From: Oikopleura dioica
Taxonomy: Eukaryota > Chordata > Appendicularia > Copelata > Oikopleuridae
Length of the DNA: 64,000 bases
NCBI GenBank assembly: GCA_907165135.1
Contig: OU015566.1
Coordinates: 14,058,157-14,122,156 of the forward strand
Direction of reading: 5' to 3'
Part shown: one piece after another, positions 37,860 through 48,580 of the stretch
Position numbering within the stretch: position 1 is the first letter of the stretch
How the letters are laid out: each line of letters begins with the position of its first letter
The notes under the pieces: generated by a model
Seen by the model: only the letters and a program-made list of their open reading frames with translations
Told to the model about the DNA's origin: nothing
The model's database searches: none
Position numbers and translations under genes: made by a program

Positions 37860-38597
37860 ATGACTTCCTCAACCGACAGCTTCCAAAACGTCGCCTTTGA
37901 GCTTCCCCAAGTCGACCTCAGCGATTTGGACTTTCTCGCCGGGCTCATTTCTCCGTCAACTGTTTCTGAGCAGAGCTATTCTAGTCCCAACTTCGCTCCT
38001 AGCTCTGGATACAACTCGGCCGCCTCAGACTTTCCCGTCCACTATTCTTCCTCTTCATCTCCCTCTTCTTCTAACAGCTCTCCTGGAAACCCCATCCCAT
38101 CAGCAGCTCCAGTCAACGCTTCCTACTATCACTACCCATCCCCAGCTCCTTCTCCCCACTACAGCCCCGAGCAATTCTACCCCCAGCAACAGTACTTCTT
38201 TCCTTCTACCTTCTCTCCGACCGACTTCAATCCCCAAGCCCTCCAATCCTCGATGAACTCCTACCTCAGCACTCCTCCAAGCTTCCACCCTTCTCCCCAA
38301 CCCCAGCCGCTCAAAATCGCCAAATCAGCTTTGAAAAACCGCCGTGCTTCCCGCTCCAAGTGTCCCTGCTTGAAATGCTGCCACGCCCGCGCCAACCAAA
38401 TTCCTTCTCCGACTTACCACGCTTGCGTCGTCAAAAACTGCCAGAAAAGCTACACTCGGCCTGCTCATCTTCGAAGCCACCTGAAATCGCACGATTCTGA
38501 CGGGCAATTGAAATGCGATCTTTGCTGCGCCAACTTTCCGACTTCCGATTTGCTGATTTCGCACATGTTTGAGCATGGAAAGCAAATGAAACTGTAA
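37860..38597 (+). CDS. Sp/Huckebein-type C2H2 zinc-finger protein
   Basis: Single-exon frame of 245 residues with an A-rich start context. The first 165 residues are rich in Ser, Pro, Tyr and Gln, as in transactivation domains. Then comes SKCPCLKCC, which resembles the Buttonhead box (CxCPxC) that precedes the fingers of Sp factors. A finger reads CVVKNCQKSYTRPAHLRSHL (C-x4-C-x12-H-x3-H), close to the first Sp/KLF finger. A second finger, CDLCCANFPTSDLLISHMFE, is divergent and the linker between them is DSDGQL instead of TGERP. The third finger expected for Sp/KLF is absent. It is probably a sequence-specific transcription factor of early development, with altered DNA contacts. Confidence 0.65.
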   Translation: MTSSTDSFQNVAFELPQVDLSDLDFLAGLISPSTVSEQSYSSPNFAPSSGYNSAASDFPVHYSSSSSPSSSNSSPGNPIPSAAPVNASYYHYPSPAPSPHYSPEQFYPQQQYFFPSTFSPTDFNPQALQSSMNSYLSTPPSFHPSPQPQPLKIAKSALKNRRASRSKCPCLKCCHARANQIPSPTYHACVVKNCQKSYTRPAHLRSHLKSHDSDGQLKCDLCCANFPTSDLLISHMFEHGKQMKL

Positions 38598-38975
38598 AAA
38601 ATTGAAACTTATCTGTACATAATTACAAACCCAAATATATTAAAAATGTTCGAAAATCGCCAAGCAAATATAGTTGCCTCCTTTGAATGATATAGCAAAT
38701 GGACTACCGGTAAATGCCGTATTTAATATGCTTTTGAAAGGATCTTGCGCTAATATTTACCTCTGTACTCTTTAAAAGACAGTTCGTATTTTCTTGAACT
38801 CTTTGCCCCTGGAAGTAGAACGTAATAAATCGAAAGTTTTTGATGGCGAAGACAGATGAAGCGTTCGAAGGTGAGTCATTCATTTCCTCTTCAGTTCGAC
38901 TGATGTTATTTTTAACAGTAAGATAGTGTTAAGTATACACTGTTTAAGATTCGTATAATACTATTCGTATAATAG

Positions 38976-39221
38976 ATTCGTTTTTTATTGGGGACGCGTT
39001 TCGGCTACAAAAGTGCCTTCATCAGCCCTAGAACAGAAATTAACTTTAGTGCTCAGAAAAAGGAAGAATACTCTTACCTAAGAGTGGGCAGTTTCGAATG
39101 AGAACGAAAGTTCTGAAAACAGAAAATGAAAATTCGCTTTCGCGGCAGCCTGCAGGTGAATGGAGCGGCAGATAATGAAGGCACTTTTGTAGCCGAAACG
39201 CGTCCCCAATAAACAACGAAT
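38976..39221. mobile_element. 246-bp inverted-repeat (MITE-like) element
   Basis: The two termini are inverted copies of about 47 bp: the left reads TTATTGGGGACGCGTTTCGG, then CTACAAAAGTGCCTTCAT; the right (39175-39221) is its reverse complement with only a few changes. The roughly 150-bp centre is not self-complementary and has no transposase frame. I could not identify a clear target-site duplication. Confidence 0.8.
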
Positions 39222-39423
39222 TTATTATTTTGAGAGGTCAACTATAAGACTATGTATAAATCTCTCTATTCAAAAGGCGATTTGCGCGCCCATGAAACAG
39301 AAGAAAACAAGGAAGAGAAAAAAGAAAATCAGCCAGTTCCAGAAAGTTCCAGGCAAAAAGTCACGAAGAGAAAAAAAATTTTGGCCATGATATATAAATT
39401 TCAAGACTAGAAAAAGCAGCAAA

Positions 39424-41115
39424 TCGTTATTGACATACATTTTTATTGGTGTCGTTGCTGAGGCTAGAATCGCACATGGTTTTTTCACCTCCATCACTGG
39501 CCCCACTCTTCCCAGTCTAGCGTTCAACTGCGACGTTTCTGTTGGTGATGTCTCGTCTGTTTTTGCGTGGAGAGGGCTTGGAAATGTAGTCGGAGCGATT
39601 GCCGCTGGAATAATTTTACCAAGGCTTTCATCAGGAAAGGTCAAATTGCTGACTATTGGTGGCACGCTACTCGTCAACGGGCTCTTTATCGCCGTCATTC
39701 CGCTCTTGACAGAACTTTGGTTGCTCGGAACTGTCGCCTTTGCTACTACTTTAACGAGCTCCTATTTCACAACTGGCTTGGAATCGCTTGTGTTGAATAT
39801 TTTCGGCGCTGAAGGATCCGCTTGGGTCGTCGCGATCTACCACGCGTTCTTTACTATTGGAGGCTTTTTGGCACCCCTGCTTGTTCAAGTTTTTAAGTCA
39901 AGTGATCCTCTCAAGGAATGTGTCACCAACGCCGACAATTTCACCGGCTACGACAAAAACTACACGTCAGGAAATCACTTCGACCTCAGTAAGAAAAACC
40001 AGTTCCGTATTATCATCCATCCTTTTAAAGTCGACGAGGATATTCTCCCACCATATTTGATCGTTGGCGTGATTGTTCTCGCAAGTGGAATATTCACCTG
40101 TGTTTGTGCTGTTTGGAAGCTCATTGAAAAACTGACAACTGCGAAACATGATGAGGTTTGTTTCATCATCTGTGTAGTTATGAAAGAGTAGGTTGATATG
40201 CGCGGCGAAGATCCTTGGAGAAAACTCCTGGTGTTTTTCATGTTCACGATGTTTATTCATGCTTGTAGCGCGAACACCGATACGATCTTCCAGGTAAAGA
40301 AAAAGAAAACAAAAACTAGAGCCAACAGTGTGCTTTAGTCGTACATCTACTACTACGCACTATGCTCGAAAGCCTTCGACTGGGATCCCGTAAAAGCCAA
40401 TTACCTTAACATGATCTTCTGGGCTGCCTTGACTGCCGGGAGATTCATCGGAACCTACACCACTCGAAAGATTAGACCGACCTTTTTGCTCTTGATCTAC
40501 TTCATTGGTTCAACAATCGGAATCAGGAAAGGCAAGAAAATCATATACATCTAATTTAAGAGGATTTTCTCTATGCATCGATAAGTTTGATCCTCGGAGT
40601 CGATGGCAATATCGGTGGATCTTCAAACGACGCAATTTTATACACAGCTACTGTCCTGTTCGGAGTCTTCTGTGCTCTTTTCTACGGTAGCTCGACGAGT
40701 CTCTGCAACAGCTTCACGAATCTTGGCCTCACCTACGTCTTTATCAACAATCTCGGCGCCTCGGTCGGCACTATGATTGCTCCAACAATCACTGGTTAGT
40801 GATTGACCAAGCTCAACTCTTGGTAGTTTTAATTTAGGAAAGCACATCGAAGACTCGCCAATTTCATTCGCTTGGGCATGTTTGGTGTTCTGCTTGGGCG
40901 TTCTTTTCTTCGAACTGTTTGTTCATCTTGAAGGATTCAGAATAATGGATCGTATTTCCTACTCCACTTCTCTCAAGGAACGGTCGATGAGAATTCCCGG
41001 ACACAGGCTCATACCTTTCGAACCTCAAATCGACCTCCAAAAAGGCATTCTTACACTGTTCGTTTCCAGTAGAAGGCTTTGGAGAAACAGCGCAGATAAG
41101 ACCAGAATCTACTGA
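39424..41115 (+). CDS. Major facilitator superfamily transporter, MFSD4/NaGLT1 type
   Basis: Five exons (to 40155; 40191-40293; 40339-40531; 40561-40794; 40838-41115) give about 12 hydrophobic segments. LTYIFIGVVAEARIAHGFF and GPTLPSL match the first helix of MFSD4/sodium-dependent glucose transporter 1 proteins, and FAWRGLGNVVGAIAAG and ITGPTLP-type loops follow the same order. A long lumenal loop lies near 39900-40010 with possible N-glycosylation sites (NFTG, NYTS). Later helices include GVIVLASGIFTCVCAVW, LVFFMFTMFIHACS and FAWACLVFCLGVLFFELFV. The substrate is probably a sugar or small organic solute. The 5' end is uncertain: the frame opens at 39424 without ATG and an upstream exon near 39290 (MKQKKTRKRKKK) may supply it. 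The third intron is a 29-nt GC-AG candidate. Confidence 0.75.
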
Positions 41116-41757
41116 ATCTGTGATAAAAAAAGACAGCAGTTTGTTTTAAAATTAGAGAAAAATAATGCTGCGGATGACGAACTAACTGAATTTTACAATA
41201 TTAGTACCAAATAAATAAAAACCCTGACAAATGATTGTGAACATGAATCAAAAAGGGCTGGGGAGAAAGAAGATATTTTCAGGACCTCCTAGATCGTGGG
41301 GGCTTAACAGCAATTTGCAATTTCGAAACCTTGGTCAGATTTGACTTCAGAAATTGCTCTCTTCCTTGATTTCAAAATCGATTTTCAAGCAGATCGTTGT
41401 ATAACACGCGTTTTTACGGAAGCCTTTCATAATCATATTATCTTCCAGAATGCCCCAAAGACAACAAACCCACATTTTTTCAACTCACGGGGTCAACGCC
41501 CTGGTCCCAAGATCGTTTACGACATCGTTCGAAAACAGCTTGTCTGTCCAAAATCGCCAATTTTCTTGCTCCAGACAAGATGCTTTTTTGCAATCGCACC
41601 CATCTATCTTGCCATTTCAAAACTGTCTCCGCACAATCTATCGAAATCTTCGCCTTCCAAATCGCGATTAGGATCAAAGGTCGTGGTTCGGACGTGCTAA
41701 AAAACGCTGCCGCGCAAACTGGTCCGAACCAGAGCCATATTTGGAGCCGCGCCAGCA
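41116..41757. other. Intergenic; open frames but no recognised protein
   Basis: The stretch after the transporter holds AATAAA near 41212. A long frame (41341-41700) has no start context and no family resemblance. The final part should be the promoter of the small gene that follows. Confidence 0.4.
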
Positions 41758-41767
41758 CTTTATATAC
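41758..41767 (+). promoter_or_regulatory. TATA box of the small downstream gene
   Basis: CTTTATATAC lies about 120 bp before the ATG at 41882, in a GC-containing context (GCCGCGCCAGCAC before it). Canonical TATA boxes are rare in this window, which makes this one notable. Function is inferred. Confidence 0.5.
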
Positions 41768-41881
41768 CTCGTGCTCAGCCGATTTTCTCAATTTCCACAA
41801 CTCACGCCGGGCCAGAACGAAAAATACGCCCGAAAAGTAGCTATTTTTTACCTTTCCGAGAAAAAAAACGAAGAATCAAAA

Positions 41882-41992
41882 ATGGACAAGATCGAAATTG
41901 CCGCGGAAAACATCATTTCCGACATCAAAGATACCGTCGACCAGATTTTCTCGACCGAACAAATCGTCTACTTCTTGAACTATGCCAGCTGA
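41882..41992 (+). CDS. Very small protein, 36 aa, unrecognised
   Basis: The ATG has a good context (AAAAATGGAC). The encoded peptide is MDKIEIAAENIISDIKDTVD followed by 16 residues ending LNYAS: acidic, amphipathic-helical and with no signal peptide. A TATA box lies about 120 bp upstream and an AATAAA about 330 bp downstream (42328), so it sits in a normal gene frame. I see no plausible further exons with similarity to known proteins. It may be a short peptide gene or a chance frame inside a noncoding transcript. Confidence 0.4.
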   Translation: MDKIEIAAENIISDIKDTVDQIFSTEQIVYFLNYAS

Positions 41993-42664
41993 GAAGGTTT
42001 CCAAACGGCCATGAAACCAGAAAAACCTCTACAAAACACCGCTTACTCCTCCCTTTTTGTGAAAAACTGTATTAGCCTGACTGTAGCTCAGGTTATTTCC
42101 CTTCTACCTGCATCACCTCTTTCTCAATTGTGTCTCAATCACCTCTTTTGTCTCTTTGGAATGTCTGTTTGTCTGCTTGCTTGAATCAAAAACACCTCTT
42201 TTCTTACTGTTATTAGTAGCTCTTGACTAGTGAAATCATAGAAGAGATTCACCTTTTGATGTATTATGCCTGGAATCAATTTTCTTCGAATATTTTGACC
42301 AGTTCAAGAGTCAACCTTTAGGATCAATAAACGAATGAATATGCTTATTTATACTTAATTTATTAGCATTTTAAAGGCAGCAGGATGATATTTCATCCCC
42401 CCTCCACCAAGGTCAACCAGAGTCCTTTTGACAATATTCAGCCTTCATCCATAGTTTTAAGGGAAATGAGTTCGCATAGAATAATTTCCCACCTTCTCTT
42501 AGGCAAGATGTGTATTCATTTCCATCTTAGGCGATGTCTATTGACGCAACCGTAGCAACTGACGCAAACCCCCCAAACCGTAGCTACTGAGGCGCACCCT
42601 CCGTGAGAATATCTTCCTCGATCTTTGAGGCGAAATTCCTTGGTTTTGGAGTTGGTTAGGTCAG

Positions 42665-43025
42665 AGTTGCAAATTTGCTGAGCTGAGTGAGCTGAGCTGG
42701 CTGAGCGAGCTCAGCTGAGTGGTTCTGGAAAATGATCTGATGTGCTCAGTTCAGCTCAGACAATTTTCACTCAGCTCAGCTCAGCTCAGCTCAATTGTTT
42801 TGGAACATGATCTGATGCTCAGCTGAGCTCAGACAATTATCACTTAGCTCAGCTCAATGAGCTCAGCTCAGCTCTAATTAGGGTCTGCTCAGCTCAGCTC
42901 AGCTCAGCTCAATGACCTTTGAAAAAGGCCAGCTCAGCTCAGCGCAGTAACCTCCAAAATAGGCCAGCTCAGCTCAGCTCAGAGAAATTTTTACTCAGGT
43001 CAGCTCAGCTCAGCTCAGAAAAATT
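42665..43025. repeat. GCTGA/TCAGC pentanucleotide satellite with higher-order structure
   Basis: Runs of CAGCTCAGCTCAGCTCAGCT are interrupted by recurring spacers such as TTTTGGAACATGATCTGATG and CAGACAATTTTCACT, giving an irregular period of about 85 bp. The first part reads GAGCTGAG and the rest mainly CAGCTCAG, so strand polarity flips inside the array. Confidence 0.85.
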
Positions 43026-43312
43026 AATCAAAATTTGGTTTAGGCCGAGGTTTTGGGTTAAGTTTTGGGTTAGCAGTAAGTCGTAAGTACTCAGGAGTTC
43101 GTACAAAACCTATGACGATCATGATGATTGCTGAGGCATGTTATTTTTCCATGATTCAAGCGGCTACGCTGAAATTTCCATGACAAAATAAAATGCCGGT
43201 AGAAAGAATTTCGGTAATAAATTTGACCAGCGCTCCACGAGAACGGGAATAAAACGGAGGCAAGTTCATCTTTCAGCCACAAAATCTCAAGTTTTCAAAA
43301 TTTGAAATTCAA

Positions 43313-43792
43313 ATGATAAAAGATATTTTCTTCCTTATTAACTTCGCTTCGACGGAAGGTCTTTTTATCAAGTTACAACTGCCTCGGTTTGAAAAACTGG
43401 TCGGTTCGGAGGTCGATTTGACCCGCCCGATTGCTGTCCAGTCTGAAAATGACTGTAAAAGCCTCTGTCGATCGGCATCACTATTCATAAGCCCGACTAG
43501 ACAGTACGATTCCTCCTGTGACTCGCTGAAAATCTACAATAACGGAAAATGCTCTCTCAATAAAATACCCTCCCTGGAAAAATTCATCGTCGATAAAACA
43601 GGATCTCGGGCCCTTTCCTGCACCTTCCTCTGCGGATTGATGTCTGATTGCAAGATCGTGCAGACAGAGACGAAGATAACGACCAGAATGACTTTCAAGA
43701 CTTGCTCGTTTTTCGATGGAATTGGTCAAATTCAGCGAACAATCGTTCCCGTGGAAATTGAAGTCAAAAAAGGCAAATTTTATGAAAAATGA
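43313..43792 (+). CDS. Probable secreted cysteine-rich protein, 159 aa
   Basis: A hydrophobic N-terminus (MIKDIFFLINFASTEG) could be a signal peptide. The centre has spaced cysteines in the order expected for a PAN/apple-like module (DCKSLCRSAS ... SSCDSLKIYNNGKCSL) and a second cysteine group (SCTFLCGLMSDCKIV ... TFKTCSFF). An AATAAA lies about 30 bp after the stop. Whether it is one exon or has a short upstream exon cannot be told. No firm family. Confidence 0.5.
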   Translation: MIKDIFFLINFASTEGLFIKLQLPRFEKLVGSEVDLTRPIAVQSENDCKSLCRSASLFISPTRQYDSSCDSLKIYNNGKCSLNKIPSLEKFIVDKTGSRALSCTFLCGLMSDCKIVQTETKITTRMTFKTCSFFDGIGQIQRTIVPVEIEVKKGKFYEK

Positions 43793-43939
43793 AATTTTTA
43801 TTCTTTTACTGGATTTTCCTGGCAATAAATATTGACACGCAAAAAGCTAGAAAAAAAGGAAAGGAAGCTGAGTCATAAAGTTACGATTTGCCCGTGAGGT
43901 CGTTGAGCTCCTTTGTTTGCCCAGAATTCAAAAAAGAGA

Positions 43940-44800
43940 ATGTTTGAAGAGGGAGGCTTGGATTTGGACCTGGTTTTGCCGGAGTTCCAGAAACAGGCTC
44001 AAGAATATGTCTGTGCCATCTGCAGGTTCAAATTATTTCCGCTATATAAAGGTATCAAAAAATTAAGAAAAAATCTAGCTTCATTCTCCTCATCTCAATC
44101 AAATTCTAGCGGACTTTGCTACAAACCCCGAATAATCTGCCCAAAGTCGCACATGTTTTGCGAGTCCTGCATTTACCGCCTGCTGAAATGCTCTTCCCAA
44201 AAAGACAAATGTCCATCCTGCCGATCAAAATTCTCAACAAAAGACATCAAGCAGCCGATTCGACCTTTGGTTAACATTTTGGACTTGATCAGAGTCAAGT
44301 GCCCGAACAAAGACTGGTGCTGGAAGGAATTGCAATATGATGAGTTGGATCGACATTTGAAGGTATCATCCCTTGTCTCGATTCTTCTATAAAAATGACT
44401 AGGAGTGCAAGAAACCAGAGGAAAAGTGCAAGGGCTGCCTGCGGGTTATGCACCCAGATATGCTAGAAGATCACGTGCAAAACTGCGTTCAATTTCTCCG
44501 ACTAGAAGTAAAACGGTTGGAAAATCGAATTGCCGGACATGCTGCTCTCTGTTGGACTCCGACAACTCCTTGTCCAGAATGCAATGTACTAAGCGCTTTT
44601 TTCGCTTCATCAGCTTACTATCTTCTTAGGTGAATGAAGTGTACAAAATGAAAGTCGGAACTCAAACAATCTGCCTTCCCTGCGAGGAAAAAGTCCCCGA
44701 AGCCGAGCGAGACAACATCCAGAACAAAGTGAAGGACTTCTTCAACCGAATCAAAGAATCAGAAACATCGACCAAACTCAAGAATTTCTTTCGTTTTTAA
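43940..44800 (+). CDS. RING plus TRAF-type zinc-finger protein (NRDP1/RNF41-like architecture)
   Basis: Four exons (43940-44025, 44110-44362, 44403-44585, 44630-44800). The first intron removal restores a clean RING: YVCAICSGLCYKPRIICPK, SHMFCESCIYRLL, DKCPSCRSKF. TRAF-type fingers follow: VKCPNKDWCWKELQYDELDR, ECKKPEEKCKGCLRVMHPDM, LEDHVQNC. A short helical segment and a second C-x2-C pair (ICLPCEEKV) close the protein at 44800. The arrangement is that of RING/TRAF-zf E3 ligases involved in receptor turnover and signalling, but there is no MATH domain. Confidence 0.7.
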
Positions 44801-44921
44801 TCACACAGCTTTATGTTTGTAGAAAATATATTTACAGAACTTACAGAACCCGTCAGCTTTTTTTTCGAGAATAACAAATTTTGAATTCCGAAATCTTCAT
44901 CCAGGTATCGGATTCTACAGG

Positions 44922-46410
44922 TCAAAAACGACGTTGAAGTGTGGAAATATTAAACCTTATATAATTTCCACCAACATGCTTTATTTCAAACAATTGTCGT
45001 AATCCATCCTGCACGCTTGGCATCACCTTCGTGTCTTTGATGACTCCATCTTTCCCATCGATTTGCTGCACTACCGCGTGGAAACGGGAATTATCTAAAG
45101 CCAAATAAATTTAATTTTCTAATTTGAAATTTCAAACTTCTGCATTTTAACCAAAGACGATGTGTTCCATTTCCATTTTCTTTGCAGGCTGCGCTGAATT
45201 CAAGTTCCCAGTCAGACTCTTCGTAGCGAGCTTTTTTATCTTCATCAGACGCTAACTAAAAGGAGTCTTTGTTGATTTCGAGATGAGGAAGTCTCGTACC
45301 TTTATGTTGACTATCCCCCAAGAGCCAGGAGTTTCAGCACATTTTGCAACTTTTCTTTGTCAAATCCACGTCTTGGTCCGCCTTCAGAAACGTGCCGGTC
45401 ATCTCCGTAATAACAACCAGCACCTCGTTCGACTCCAATTTCTTTCTCCAATTCCATTAAGCGCTCCTCTCTCGTTTCGCTTCTTTCCTCGACTGCTTGC
45501 TTCTCTCTCCTCAGCTTCTCAATTTCTTGTTCCAATTTTTGGTTCCGCAGCTTTTCCCTCTTTTGATTCTGGCTTTCTATTCGAGAAGTCTTCTTGAGCT
45601 CCTCAATTTCTAGTAGCATGTGCTTAGTTTCTCTTTCGTGTATTTCTCGCTCGTTTTCCAGTTGATTGAATTCCTTTATTGAAATAAATGACGTTTTCTT
45701 TGCTAAATTTGATAACCTGATCGGGCGTTTCCGGGAAAGCAGCATCTTGCAGGAAAGTGTTTTCTTGCTTCAATGTTGCAATTTCAACCTGCCAATTTGC
45801 TCGTTCTGACTCGAATTCCTTCAATGGATCAGTGATTTTATTATCCGAAAAATCTTACCTCTTTGAGACGGTCAAGGCGATTTTCGTATTCAAAAGTCAG
45901 AACTTTTATTTTATGTTTATTTCGATCGTTCTCGGCTAGGGCGGCTTTTAGATTTGTTTGAAGCTCTTCAACTGCTCGCCATGCTTTTTGAGCTTCTTTT
46001 TGATATTTTTCTCGCTCATAATTCTGTTTATTTAACTCCTTGAATCAGAATATGAATTTTCAATTTTCTGCGAATGGTTTTGACATGTACCTCCTTTAAT
46101 TTCGTGTTCTCGTGATTTGGTCTTTTAATCTCGAATTCTTTTGCATTTTCTGTCATTCTTCCTTCTTTCGGACTGTTCTGAGCAATTCCCGTATAAACCA
46201 AGTTCTTTAATTCTTCCATTCCTTTCCTTGTTTGCATCAGCTCATACATTATTCCTTGATTGAGATCAGGGTAAAAAAGATTAACTATTCCAACCTGTTA
46301 CCTGATGAATTTGAGTTGGGAGAAGAGGGTGAAATCGAGCTTTCTGGAACATCAGACATTGATATATCGCAGAATTCTGGTTTTGGCGGAAGACTTGAAT
46401 AATCAGACAT
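44922..46410 (-). CDS. Coiled-coil protein, unrecognised
   Basis: Starts MSDYSSLPPKPEFCDISMSD at 46410. Exons follow with GIMYELMQTRKGMEELKNLV, YEREKYQKEAQKAWRAVEEL, EFESERANWQVEIATLKQEN and a long coiled coil (EEIEKLRREKQAVEERSETR type, about 45745-45400). The end is unclear: one frame stops after LQNVLKLLALGG at about 45313, while another continues through ASDEDKKARYEESDWELEF and FEIKHVGGNYIRFNISTLQR to 44922, which looks like a small beta-rich domain. Alternative splicing or a missed junction near 45340 would explain this. It is probably a cytoskeletal or scaffold protein; no family is assigned. Confidence 0.55.
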
Positions 46411-47485
46411 CTTTCAGATCAGATATTTATACTTGAAATTTGCTTTTAGCGAGCTTTGATAATCTCTAAAAAGTCAAAAATAAGTCATCAGTTTTCAAAT
46501 CAACTAACATTTAATGACACGCAGTTATGTTGTTCCTTATTTATGGCGCCACAATAATGATAGATCATAAATTTTAGCGCAGTCCACTACTCGCAATAAT
46601 CAAACCTTCCTTTCTATACCGTTACTCTTTTTGAAGCAGCTGCGTTTTATTTAATAGTCGATTTTATAGTAGCAAAAGTTTTGCCGAGGCTAGAATTGTG
46701 TCCGCGCCGATTTTTTAACATCAATCACGATTCGTGATTCACGAAGCCCTTGTTGAATGATCTTTAGCTTCAGTTTCATCAAAAATAACGCGAATAATTT
46801 CCATTTTTGTGGAATACTTGTCAAATTTATAATAGTTTGAATTGTCGCAAAGTATGACAAGTGATTACAAGTTGTTCGACGATAGAGGGTCAGCCAGTGT
46901 CGCACCACTTGAAGCACAAGCACCACACCAAATAGCTGGCCACAGGCATGCTCGAACACCAAATGTTTTGGTAAATTGGAAATTCTTCTTCTACCACACG
47001 AAGTCTGAGGGTGAGCGGAGGTCGTTCCAAGAGTGCTTCTTCACTACGAAGTTTGACGATCAAGGTGAACCATCTCTTTGTTCATTATTTATACGGTCAC
47101 GTGATGGATAAGAGTGAGCTCTAGTCCTAAGTTAGGACTCCTAACCACAACCCTTTGAAGTCGGACGAAAAATGTTTTTTTGTCAAAATTTCGCCGCTTT
47201 TGATTAGACTACTGAAAATTTATTGACTAAATTGCCAGGCAAAGAATCGCCGCAGAAAAAATTTTCAACCTTTTCAAAGTTCGTGGAGATTACTTTGGGA
47301 GAAGTCTTACTTGACTTTTGCACGTGTCCCGCATGTTATGATAATTTTTGAGGGCGCCATAGTACCGTACCGATCTTGGTAAAATGCGATGGTGGATCGC
47401 TAGAATCAGGTTATTCTGAAATTTTCACGAGAGTAAGAGCAGAGTGTTGAAATATCGGATTTTTATTAAAATATTTTTTTAGGAA
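46411..47485. other. Intergenic; one possible orphan exon
   Basis: Mostly AT-rich. A stretch at about 46960-47065 reads WKFFFYHTKSEGERRSFQEC on the plus strand and ends at a good donor (CAAG/GTGAAC), so it could be an exon, but no partner exon was found. No RNA gene was seen. Confidence 0.35.
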
Positions 47486-48411
47486 ATGGACTTCTTTCGA
47501 GGACTGGCTTTGCACGCTGCGATCGCCCAACAGGTTGCTCTTTGCTTCTAAGTCAAAAACTGACACTTCTTATTTTAGGTCGCTGGTCTAGAGCCATGCG
47601 GTACATTGACCGCGAACGGCTGCTGCCCAAGACTCAGAACCGACGTGTTTGGAGTTGTCACCGCTTGCCAAGCTACCGGAGCTCTCCACAATGGAAGAGA
47701 TGTATACGACTGCAGTGGTAGCCAATGGCTTGGCGATGTGAAATGGGAATCGGACAAGGGATGGATCATGTGCGACAACCCAAACTATAAGGGCTGTAAT
47801 AACGTTCTCGCATGGACTTCAAACGTCCCAGACTCAGCTTGCCTCGGTGACCATCAGTATTACTTCGACGAAGGAGATGCCTGGTCAGAAGTCTCATGCG
47901 ATTGTGAAATGTCCCAACCTGAGCCACCAACTGAGTCGCCAACGGAGTCGCCAACTGAATCGCCAACAGCCCCTGATTGCGCAGTCTCATCTATTCCAGA
48001 AGCGCTCAATCCTTCTGGCGGCCAATTCAAGTGGAAATGCACAAAAGTTAAGAACGGTGCGCGGAAATGCAAGGCCAAATGCGACGGAAAAGGAAAAAAT
48101 GCGAGCTATACGATTGCCTGCAACTCGGACGGCTGGTCCGTGCTCAATGGCGTGGCGCCCTCTTGCACAGCAGCTAAATGCTCGAACGACTCGATTCCTG
48201 CCAAATTCGCTCCTGCTGGCGCTCACTCTTGGACATGCAAGAGGAACAACGTCGGAAACAACTGCAAAGTCAAGTGCGACAATGGGGCAGACACTGGCGA
48301 CTACATCGTCCGGTGCAAAAACAAGAATGATTTCTGGAATAATCGAGGAGCAACGGTTAGTTTATCAAACTTTTTTCGTTTTTATGAAATTTTTAGCCGC
48401 CATCTTGCTAA
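47486..48411 (+). CDS. Secreted cysteine-rich protein with a PTES linker and sushi-like modules, 279 aa
   Basis: Three exons (47486-47533, 47579-48355, 48397-48411) join to 279 residues. The signal peptide is MDFFRGLALHAAIAQQVAG. The first domain (CGTLTANGCCPRLRTD ... DCEM) has paired cysteines. A linker repeats PTES three times. Two related modules follow, each with the pattern CAVSSIP/CSNDSIP ... WKCTK/WTCKRNN ... CKAKC/CKVKC ... C ... W ... PSC, which resembles sushi/CCP modules. The last exon has only five codons (PPSC and stop). TTTTTTTAG lies three bases before the ATG, a likely trans-splice acceptor. It is probably an extracellular or house-matrix type protein; the exact role is unknown. 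Confidence 0.65.
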
Positions 48412-48580
48412 GAGAGACCCACGATCGTCTTCGATTATTAAAACTTACCAAAAGATTTCTCCTTGTTTTATTCTGCTTATTTATCTAACTATGCTTTTCT
48501 GCCATCAGTTCTAATTTCATAATTGATTGTTTCTCCACTGTTCTTTAATAAATTCATCTCTCCAAAAATATCTATTTTTT

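Noticed and set aside
37897-38300. Proline/threonine-rich plus frame and basic minus frame over the zinc-finger gene
   Set aside because: They are other frames of the low-complexity N-terminus of the Sp-like protein.
41341-41800. Overlapping frames on both strands before the small TATA-box gene
   Set aside because: No family similarity, no start context, and the minus frame runs over the TATA box; treated as noncoding.
47766-48488. Additional frames opposite and beside the PTES-linker protein (for example a 213-aa plus frame)
   Set aside because: They lack a signal peptide and cysteine pattern, while the main frame has both and closes exactly at a five-codon last exon.
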